A program made the translations under genes and the position numbers. Positions 41,501 to 53,500 of a DNA stretch of 64,000 nucleotides are shown piece after piece. The notes under the pieces are model-generated. The model ran no database searches. It had not been told where the DNA came from and saw only the letters and a list, made by a program, of their open reading frames with translations. The DNA is from Petrosia ficiformis. Taxonomy: Eukaryota > Porifera > Demospongiae > Haplosclerida > Petrosiidae. Within the stretch, counting starts at the first letter, position 1; each line of letters opens with the position of its first letter. Location: positions 4,608,426 to 4,672,425 of the forward strand of contig OX345651.1 of NCBI GenBank assembly GCA_947044365.1, in the 5' to 3' direction.

Positions 41501-44500
41501 GAATCAACTAACTTTACAAAGAACGACTAATGTCAGTAACAACATATATGAATACACACTCACTGGAGGAGAACTACTATCCATGATGAATGATACACGT
41601 ATATACATCGAGTTACTTGACAAGGATGTCAATGAGCTTAAAACTAGAACCATAGCTAACAGCAATTATACAACATACTTGACATTTCCAGGTACAGCTC
41701 TTCTTGACATGAATGGTCAAATGGTGAAACCACAGGTAAATGGTATCTCCACATTCCAAGTAACGGAATACATTTCTGATACTACACAACCAGAGCTAAT
41801 AGAATACACACTAAATCTCACATCTGGTATTATTGATATAACATTCACTGAGTCTGTTAATGTTAAAGCTACATTTAACTCAACAGGATTTACTTTCCAA
41901 GACACCAAAGAACAAGTGACAGATAAAATAGGTCTACGATACTTCACTCTAAGGTCTAGCAGTGATTCAAACAGTCTCAATATACCCATTGTTACAATTC
42001 AGTTGAGTTTAGAGGATCTTAATGCTCTTAAAAGAAGAGAAACTCTTGCTACAAACATAAACAACACATACATCTCTATATCCAGTTACTTCATTGAAGA
42101 CATGGTGGGTAACCCCATTGTTACTATTCCTCCAAAGAATGGCCTCCAAACTGTTAATGTATATAATGATACCATCAGACCAGTTTTGAATGAGTATTCA
42201 TTGGACCTTACAAGTGAAGTTTTAACACTCTACTTCTCAGAAACCGTAAATAGCAGAACCTTGGATGTAACAGCTTTCACATTCTATAGTACCGATTCCA
42301 GCTTTGGAGATTTTTACACTCTAACTGGTGGATTCACCTTTTCCCCTCCATCTGATAATATCAGTGTCTATTTAACAACAGCCGACTTGAATAACATTAA
42401 AGAAAAGTTTACCTTAGTAGTGGACAGGGAAAGTACATATCTTTCAATCACCCAGTATGCTGTTAAAGATATGAGTGGTCATTATGTGTTGCCTATTGAC
42501 TCTGATGATGGTAATAAACAAGTATTGGAGTTTACCGAGGATCTTGTGAAACCAAGATTAGTTTCTTTTGATTTGGATTTAGATTATGGACCTGGTCTAC
42601 TTCTACTTACCTTCAGTGAAACTATTAATACTGATAGTTTTGATGCAATGAAAATCACTCTTCAGAACAGAGATGGATCAATATCATATTCACTGTTCAA
42701 CAGCTACTCAAATAGTGTTAATGGTACATTACTAGTTGTTAGCTTGACAGAGGAAGACTCAAACAGTATCAAGTACTATGATGGGTTAGCTACAGAATCA
42801 CTGAATACGTACATATCGTTTACTAGTGAGTTGATAGTCGACATGAATAATAACTCAGTGATAGCTATATTGGATGGTAAAAAGGTGACAGAATATACTG
42901 AGGACACAACCGCACCAGTATTGAGAGAATTTTCATTCAATCTTACATCTGAAATGGCAATCCTAACTTTCTCAGAAACCGTACGAGCCTCAACATTTGA
43001 ACCAATCCAAATCACCTTTATAGGTGGCCTTACAGAACCATCACAAAACTTCACTTTAACTGGAGGAAAATCGTCACAGCAAGACTCTACTGTAATAATG
43101 CTTAACCTAACCTTTAGTGATCTGAATTCCATCAAGTCTTTAACTAATCTTGCTACTTCATTCAATAACACTTATATCAGTATAACATCACTCCTAGTTG
43201 AAGATATGAATGGGAATAATGTAGTAAATGTACCTATAAGCTTACCTATAGCCATATCTAGTGAAGACTTTTATCATGATGATATCCAACCACAACTAGA
43301 GAATCTGGAAGTAGATTTTAATACCGGTCAAATAATTCTAACATTTGACGAGGCAGTTGCTGTTTCAACTTTTGATATCACTCAATTCACATTCGTGGAC
43401 TGCTGCAGTTACTATGACGATAATGTTAACAGCGGCAGTGGCAGTGATTACAGTGCATTTGACAGTGGAAGTGGAAGTGATGATGGCTCAGCATCAGAAG
43501 TAATTATGGAATTCCCAATGCCAACTTCCAGATATACACTAACGAATGGTTATTGTGAAGGCAATAGCAGAATCAAATTCACATGTTACCTTACAGATGA
43601 AGATCTAAACGAGCTCAAGAAATTACCTTTATGCACAGAGCAAATAGACTGCTGCTTGATATTCACAGGAGATGTAGTTCTTGATCATCAGGAGAATGCG
43701 TTAGACACTATATTTGGTACATGTGGTGTTAACACAGCCTTCAAACAAGACATGAATAGGCCTTCACTTTTGGAGTTCACAACCTTTAACCTTGATCTCC
43801 ATAGATTCACATTGACTTTCAATGAGACTATTAATGTTACTACTATCAACACAACTTCCATTACTTTGCAATCATTCTATTACAATGCTCACTACTCCTT
43901 CAGATTAACAGGAGGTAAAGTGCTTTCCAGTGATGACACTGTTGTTAAACTTGAACTTCTAGAGAAGGACACATTTGAGATTCAGAAACTGAGAGCTCTC
44001 TGTTCCGAAATTAACAACTGCTGGATATCAATCACAGAAGAATTTGCACTTGACATGGCAGGTAACAAAGTATTACCTGTACCCACCAATAATGCCAAGC
44101 CGGCTGTGCAGTTTATTGATGACAAACAAATGCCAGAGCTTTTAGCATTCAGACTGAATTTGACCGATGATACACTAACTCTATCATTCAGTGAAACTGT
44201 TGATGCTGCTTCTTTAGAACCAACAGCAGTCACTTTTCTGAATGAGCGATCAGACAATAACATAGTAATTCCTTTAACTGGAGGTAGTACTGAGAGTGAA
44301 GATGGCCTAATAATTGTTGTAAACCTACTCACAGGAGATACTAACAAGTTGAGAGCTTTGGATAACATAGCCACAAATGAAAACAATACTTATATCTCCA
44401 TAACAAGTGACTTGATTGAAGATGCAGTGAGACTAATACCTAACCCAGTTATGCCTATTAATATAACAAACGCAATCAGAGTATCATCCAAAGGTCTTTA

Positions 44501-47500
44501 TGCTGACTTTGTCCCTCCAAAGCTAACACACTTCTCTTTGGATCTGGACCTTGATATAATACTACTTACATTTAATGAACCTGTACGTGTGTCATCTATC
44601 ATATATGAGTTTATAACTATTGTTTCTGAAAATGTCTTGGACCCCTCTGATACGAGAGAACTAACTGGTGGGGAGATTGATCCTGAAACTAATTTCAATG
44701 GTACAGAGACTATCATTATTCACCTGACACAACAAGATATTCGATATTTGAAACTCTCGGAAGAAGAGCTAGCCACTGGTGTATATAACAGTTTTATAAG
44801 TGTACGGGAAGGAATGATTCTAGACATGGCAGATAATCTCTTAGTCCCAATTCCATTTGAGTATGCAATAATAGCTAATGACTTTACTGGAGATACAACT
44901 CCTGCTACATTGATTGATTTCCAATTTGACATGGACCTCGGTCTTCTTCATCTTACATTCAATGATATCATCAATAGTAGTACATTCTATGCTCCAGCAA
45001 TTACCATACAAAATTCACAATTCATTGACAAAGACAACATAGTCATTCTTACAAATACCAGTTTCACTTATAGTCCATATGAATACTATATAACTGTCAA
45101 TATCTCCAGAGATGATCTCAATCTCATTAAACTGAATGATAATCTTGGCACTACACTTACTAACACATTCATATCTATGAGAGCAGAAGCTTTTATGGAT
45201 AATTTCGAGGTTAATGTAATTGCTGTCACTACACACGAGGCTCTTCCTGCATCAAAGTTTATCAGTGATACCACGCCACCTGTTTTAGAAGAGTTCAGTC
45301 TTGATATGGATTCAGGAACAATTCATTTGACATTCGATGAAACTATAAGAGCTAATACAGTAATTGAAGAAGAAATTATACTGTTAAGTGATCCTAATAT
45401 ATCCTACTCGTCATATGTGTGGTTATCAGATGGAATCGCTTCTGTAGAGAATTCCATTGAAATTACTATATACATAATAAAAGATGACCTTAATTTAATT
45501 AAAGAATTCACTGACTTGGGTACATCTATTTATGATACATATATTGCGTTTGGTAGTGAATTTCTTATGGACATGAACAGAAATCCAGTGACTCCTATTA
45601 GTTCTGACTTTGCTCAAATGGCAGATAGATATATCCCAGATTTTACATCACCACAATTAGAATCATTTGCTATTGATCTTACAGAAAACATACTTCTGTT
45701 GACGTTTGTTGAAACAGTGAATGCATCCTCACTAATGACCACTGAAATAACCATACAGGGAGCTCCTATATTGGAGCCAGACTCATACAGAACATTGGAA
45801 TCAAGTTCTGGTTCAATGAATGACAGTATTATCATAACTGTGTTCCTAGGACTGAGTGATCTCAATGAAATAAAAAGATTATTAAATGTTGCTACGTCTG
45901 AATTGGACACTTATATTTCAGTCACAAACTTGGCGATAAAAGACATGAATGGTAATCCCCTTACAAGTATATCCACTGAAGATGCTCTGCAAGTTAACAG
46001 TTATTATGGAGATACTATACGACCAGAGTTACAGGGATTCAGTCTTAATTTGACTTCCGAAATATTAACACTTTCATTTTCAGAAACAGTAATGGCCAAT
46101 ACACATTCAGTGTCTTCATATACTCTTCTTTCCTCTGAAAATGACACTATTACTACCTTTCAACTAACTGGTGGTTTATCAAGCTATATAAATTACCACG
46201 AAATTGAAGTTGAACTCACTACTTCTGACTTAAACGTAATAAAACGTTACACAGATCTTGCTACAGATAGGAACAACACTTACCTTATTGTAGAACCAGC
46301 GGCCATTGATGATATGTTTGGAAATCCACTTATACCTTTATTGCTAGATGATGTCCTTCAAGTGAATGACTTCACTGAAGATTCAGTTAGACCTACACTT
46401 GATGTGTATGATCTTGATCTTGACATTGGAACACTTACTATGTACTTCTCTGAAACAATTAATACATCTACCTTCCGTGTTACAGAAATACTACTGCAGA
46501 ATGCTGAACAGTCTTCTGATGTTTCTCAATACACGTGGCTAACAGAGAACAGTTATATCAACAGCGATAATTATCATATTGTTACTGTATATATAGGAAC
46601 AGATGACTTAAATGAAATCAAAAGGTTAAATGCTTTAGCCATTGACAATTCTACAACCTTTATTTCCATTACAAGTGATTTAGTGAAAGACATGAATTAT
46701 AATCCCATTGAAGAAATAGATGGAAACAACTCGCTGCAAGTAACAAGCTATTCTGAGGACATAACGTCTCCGACATTACTTGGTTTTGATCTGGACCTCA
46801 ATTCTAGCTTACTGGTTCTGTATTTTGATGAAACTATACTGACATCATCATTAGATGTGACGTATATTACATTACAACATAATGTGAGTTTAGATGGTCC
46901 ACTATATACTTTCAGTCTGACAAATAACAGTTATTCAAATTCAGAAGATAGAACAAGTATTGTTATAAACATCGGAAAGTTAGATCTTGATGAAATCAAA
47001 CGTCTGACAGAATTGGCAACTTCAATGAACAATACATACATATCTATTACCTCAGATGCTATTACAGATATGGCTGGCAATGATATTAACTCCATTGACA
47101 TCACTAATGCTCTTAATGTAACAGAATTTATACAGGATGAGATACAGCCAAGATTAGTGGACTTTGATCTTGATATGAACACTGGTTTAATTCTGCTTAC
47201 TTTCTCAGAAACAGTGGATGCTAGTACTTTCAATATTTCAACAATAACTCTTCAATCATCCACTGATTCTCAATTCGATGAAGTACATACTCTAAGAGCT
47301 GACTATTCGTACTCCAACAGCTCAGATAGTACAATCTTCACCGTGTATATTGGTATTGAGGACCTTAATGCAGTGAAGTATATATTTCAGCTGGCTACAA
47401 CTGAGAATAATACTTACCTTTCCATGACCGAAGAAGGTGTGCAGGATATGGTTGGACTAAGCGTAGTTGCTGTACCACCAACTAAAGCTATCCCAGTTAA

Positions 47501-50500
47501 CATATACATTGAAGACACAGGTTTACCAGAACTACAAAGATTCTCTCTCGATCTAACATCTGAGATATTGTCTTTGACATTTGATGAGGTTGTGAATGTT
47601 GAAAGTTTGAATATATCAAGACTTAATATCCAATCCTCTCCTAATATATCTATTAGTCCATATGTTGATCTCAAAGACCTCACTGATCTATCAGATGAAA
47701 ACAGCACTATTATATCTTTCAGATTAGCTTATGATGACCTTAATGACATTAAGCTACAAACTGATTTAGCAACAAGCGAAGAGAATACATGGTTGATGAT
47801 GTTGCCAGCTGCTATTCATGATATGGCTTTCATACCTAATCCTATTGATACTACAATACAAATAGTATATGAATACACTGAAGATAGAGTACAGCCGAGA
47901 CTACTGTCATTCTATGTTGACCTTAATGAAGGTCTAATCATTATGAACTTTGACGAACCAGTAAATGTTAGTTCTTTGAACTACACTGGTTTCACTCTAT
48001 ATTCTACTAGATACATGGACAATAGTACCGAAATTAGTGGTTTAGGTGAGCCAGGCAGTGGCTCTGCTGAATACCCTTTTACGTTCTATACTCTTACTAG
48101 TGGGTCAACAAACAGCAGTAATGGTTTACAGGTCACATTAATATTGACTATTGATGATTTGAATGCTATCAAACAAGATGAACACCTTTACACTAACCGA
48201 CACACCTCCTATCTCAGTATCACCGAAGATTCAATCGCTGATATGAATAGCAATCAAATTACTCCTATCGATCCATCCAGTGCATTGATGGCCTTCAGCT
48301 ATATTAGTGACACAACACGTCCAATACTCTTGGCCTTTGATCTAGATATGGATACAGGATTACTGCTCCTCTACTTCCCAGAAACAATAGATGTCTCATC
48401 CACCATGTTTGATGGTATTGTCCTACAAAGGAGCTCCAATGTAACAATGGAGTTTAACAGGTATATGCTTACAGGAGGTATGCTGAATATGACAGTGGAT
48501 GATACTACAGCCTATATACAAATTACACACGAAGACCTTAATGAAATCAAGCAACGTGGTATTGCTTTATCAAACAACACGACTTGGTTAACACTAGAAC
48601 AATCCACTCTTCTTGACATGAATGACCAAGCAGTCTTAGCTCTCATTAATGGTTATTCTGCTAAGCCAGTTTCGGAGTACACTTCTGATAGTACTAGCCC
48701 AGAGTTAGAGACATTTGTCTTGGATGTGAACACCAACATATTGTCTCTGAGCTTCTCAGAAACTGTCGATGGTGACTTTTTGAATGTCAGCATCATTACA
48801 TTACAAGACACTTCAAATGGTAGCAATCTATTCAACCACTATTCTCTTACAGAGGAGTCTTCCTATATCAGTTATTCATATGGACCTAATGTTAATATCA
48901 CAATAGGTCTGGAAGATATGAATATTATTAAAGAGCTCATTGAACTTGCTATAGATATCGACAGCACATTCATTAGCTTCACTCCTGAGCTTGTCAATGA
49001 TGTGTTTGACAATCCTGTACTTCCAGTCACTTCTCTTTCGGCTCAACAGGCCTCGTTTTATATAGAAGATTCTACTTCACCAGAACTTGAACAATTTAAC
49101 CTGGACATGAACAATAAGACCCTTACTTTGTATTTCTCAGAAACTGTTAATGGTAGTTCTCTGAATATTACCAGCCTCACATTATATGAAGAACCTACTG
49201 AATATGATAATGTTGAGTACTACACTCTACAATCCAGTACAACCACAACGCTGTATGACTCCATTGTCATTGTTACGATATCCGATGATGACTTTAATGA
49301 AATCAAAAAACTAACTAACCTTGCTACTAATGATGACAACACCTATCTTTCCATCACCTCTTATGCTATAATGGATACCAGTGATAACAATGTTATTCCA
49401 ATCACTTCTGGTGAAGCTAAAGATGTTGGTAATTACACTAAAGATGCTACAAATCCCAGACTCATTTCATTTGATCTTGATATGAATGGTGTCATCCTGA
49501 CTTTAACATTCTCTGAGACAGTGAATGTATCAACTATTGACTTTACTGCTATCACACTTCAAGATGAGTTCAGTTTAATGTCCACAAAGTATACACTTCT
49601 CTCTGGAAACACTTCATCTCTGAACGGGCCTATAATTATCATCGACATATTGAAAGAAGATCAGGATAATATTAAAAGGATTGAAAATTTAGCCACTGAA
49701 GTTCACAATACCTATTTATCAGCAATATATCTCCTTATTACTGATATGGATGATCTTCCCATACTAAATGTTACTTTGAATGTATCCAATTTCATTGAAG
49801 ATACTACACCTCCAAAACTAGATTCGTACAGTCTTAATCTCACATCTGACCGATTGGTACTGACATTTACAGAGACTGTTAACACAAGCTCATTGGATAT
49901 TACTCAGATACTTCTTCAAAGTGAACCTGGATTCACTAACAGTACATCGCACTTTAGCCTCACTGACAGTAGCTTTGATGAATTCGATGATCCTATTGTA
50001 AATATTCATTTGAGCTTTACAGATCGAAATGAGATTAGAAGACTTCAGGAGCTGGCTACTAGAAAGAATAACACTTACCTGTCTATCAGTGAAGGTACAA
50101 TACAGGACATGGTTGGTATCTCTTTAGGGAATGTTTCAGCTCAACCAGTAGATGAATACACTGAGGATACTATATCACCATCTCTTCAGTCTTTCGAATT
50201 TGACCTTGATAAAGAACTACTTTCGTTAAACTTCACTGAGACTGTAAATATCAATACATTCGATGTTACACAGATTACTCTCTATGGAGCAGATAACAGT
50301 TCGTTTTACAAATTAACAGGGGCAGTGGTAGTGGATACTGACCACACATATCAACCAATGTTACTTCTGTCAGATCCTGACTTGAATGCAATAAAATTTG
50401 ATACAAACCTTGCTGTATCTTTTTATACCACTCGAATAACATTTACAGATAGTCTAGTAAATGACATGAATGAAAATCCAGTGAATGCTATCACAATTCC

Positions 50501-53500
50501 TAAGATTAGTACATCATATGTTAGTGATATGACTGATCCAGTATTGATTCAGTTTGATTTAGATTTACATGATCGTACTATGACACTTCTCTTCTCTGAA
50601 ACTGTTCAAGCAGCAACTCTTAATCCTAATCAAATCATGTTGATACCATACACAAATGCTTCTGAGGAAGAAATATTTATTTTCACTAATAATTCCCAAA
50701 CTAACAGTATAAATGGTATCATGCTAATTCTCGAAATTGGCAATGAGGATTTTAATGAAATTATGCGACTAGATCAGCTAGCAGTGGATAGTAATAGTAC
50801 TTATCTTTCCATTACATCAAATGCAGTTCAGGATATGAGCGACCTCAAAGTAACACCAATATTAAAATCTAATCCTCTACCAGTTAATATGTATATAGCT
50901 GATAGGGGTCGACCAGAACTTAATTCTTTCATGATTGACTTTACGTCTGAAATTTTGACTCTAGTGTTTTCAGAGACTGTAAATGCCTCAACACTAACAA
51001 TATCTGCAATCACAATCCAAGCAGAGGCAACAGATTCTTCTATTTCAGTCCGCCTCACTGATGGGATTGTATTAAGTGAAAATGACCCTGTGATTATGAT
51101 TGTGCTGGATGAATATGACCTCAACTTGCTGAAAAGCAAAACTAGTCTTGCCACTTCACCTGAAAATACCTACCTGTCAGCAACATCATCTCTGGTATCT
51201 GACATGGCAGGAAATCCATTTGCTCCAATAGAGAATACTAATGCTCTCAATGCTAGTGAAGTATTTATAGATGAGATTCCTCCTGAACTAATAAACTTCG
51301 ATTTAGACATGGATACAGGTGAAATCACTTTTTACTTCTCAGAAAGTGTGAACAGCTCTTCACTAATTATTCAAGAACTTACTATTCAGAATTTTAAAGG
51401 TGCTGATAATTCTACAGTTAGTCACATGATCACAAATGATTCATTGATTCCAATCACAGTTTTAGAAAATGGAGTGCAGCTTGTCTTTAAACTTTCTGAC
51501 AATGATGTTTATAGTATTAAAGAACTAGTGACACTAGCCACTACAGTTAATACGACGTACATATCCATTACTACCGATTTTATCATGGATCAATTTGATA
51601 ATCCTATCATTGCCATTAACATGTCATCTGCATTACCAGTGAAGAATTATACTGCTGATTCAAACTGCCCCGAACTGGATTCCTCAATGTTTGATTTGAA
51701 TGAAGGCATCCTTATGCTAACATTTACAGAACCAATCAATGCCAGTACATTTGATGAAACACAGTTATCAATTTATAGCACTACTGACTTTACATCAGTA
51801 CATCATAACTTGACATCAATAAAGTATTCTGGTGAGCTTTATACTCGTTTCATGTCAATCGAACTGTCAAACTTTGACTTAGACACTATCAAATCTATAA
51901 TAACACTTGGTACAATAGAGAGTAATACCAATATTCATATCACTTCTTTTGGTATCAAAGATACAACTGGTAATGCATATTGTGAAGACACCGATCCCAA
52001 ACCTTCTGTAGATTTTATTGAAGATACTACACCACCTCAATTACTTAATTTCACTGCAGATCTAGATAGCGAAAGACTGCATCTTACATTCAGTGAAAGT
52101 GTGCAGCATACTGAACTGCAGTATAATCAAATCACATTGCTCTCTGATGCTAACAGTTCAATATCATATACTCTAATGACTGGTAATACATCAGTGAATG
52201 CAATGGAACCACATATAGTGACTCTCGATTTAAGTAGTTATGATACTAACGAAATTAAACACATAACAGATCTCGCCACAGAAGCTGAAAATACTTATCT
52301 ATCCATTAGCAATGATACTGTTCCAGACTACAATAATAATTTAAATATACCTATTGATGAAGAAACTCCATTGCAAGTAATGAGATACATAGCTGACAAT
52401 ACAACTCCTGAGATTACAAACTTTGATCTAGATATGAATGAAGGCTTACTGACTATTACATTCACAGAAGTCATCAATATTTCATCAATAAATGTACAAG
52501 CTTTAACACTACAGAATAACAGTGTTCTCAATTCTAATGAATTTCATATTGTTCAATATGGAAATAGCAGCTTTGAGACTCTTGTCGTAGTTATAATACA
52601 GCTATCAGTAGATGATCTCAACAGTATCAAGAAGATACCAACCTTAGCTACTAACGGATATAATACTTATCTTTCTGTACAGTCTAACTTTGTGAGAGAT
52701 AATGCACTGTTACAAGTCAATACTATTGAAAATGACAATGCTATTCCAGTTTTTGAATATAAAGCAGATATGACCAGTCCAATATTGGAGGCTTTCAGTC
52801 TTAATCTAACGTCCGAAGTTCTGTCCCTAACATTTGATGAAACAGTTGATGCAAGCTCAGTAGATGTAAAAGAGATAACAATCAAATCTGACAACAGCAG
52901 TGATTCTGAATCACAAGTACCATTAACTAATGGATATGTCTCAGAAGATGACTCAACTATCATACACATTGACCTAGTTGATTTGGATCTTCGTGAGATA
53001 AAACGAAAACTAGATTTGGCTACTGACTTTAATAATACATGTTTACGTATTACTGAAGATAGTGTGTTTGATATGGCTGAAAACCCCAATGGAGTGACAG
53101 ATACTACACTATGTACTAGAGCATTAACTGAAGACTTCGTTAGACCACAGTTAGTTGAATTTGGTGTCAATGTTAACGTCAGTGAGCTGTACTTGAGATT
53201 TGACGAGCCTATTGATCTGGAATCAATTAATATTAGTCTCATCACCCTTCAGTCTGTAATGAACACAACGGCTGCTGGTACTTATGAAGATTATACACTT
53301 ACTGGAGGCAATGCATCAAGTGTTCATCTATTACTCTTTACTATCACAATGACCAACGATGACCTAAACGAAATTAAGAAAATGTTGTCACTATTACGTG
53401 GTTCATTTTCGTCTAATATAGTCATACCATCAGAGTTTGCTAAAGATTTAAATAACAATTTTATAGTACCGATCACCACTGATGATGCTCTGAAAGCTGA

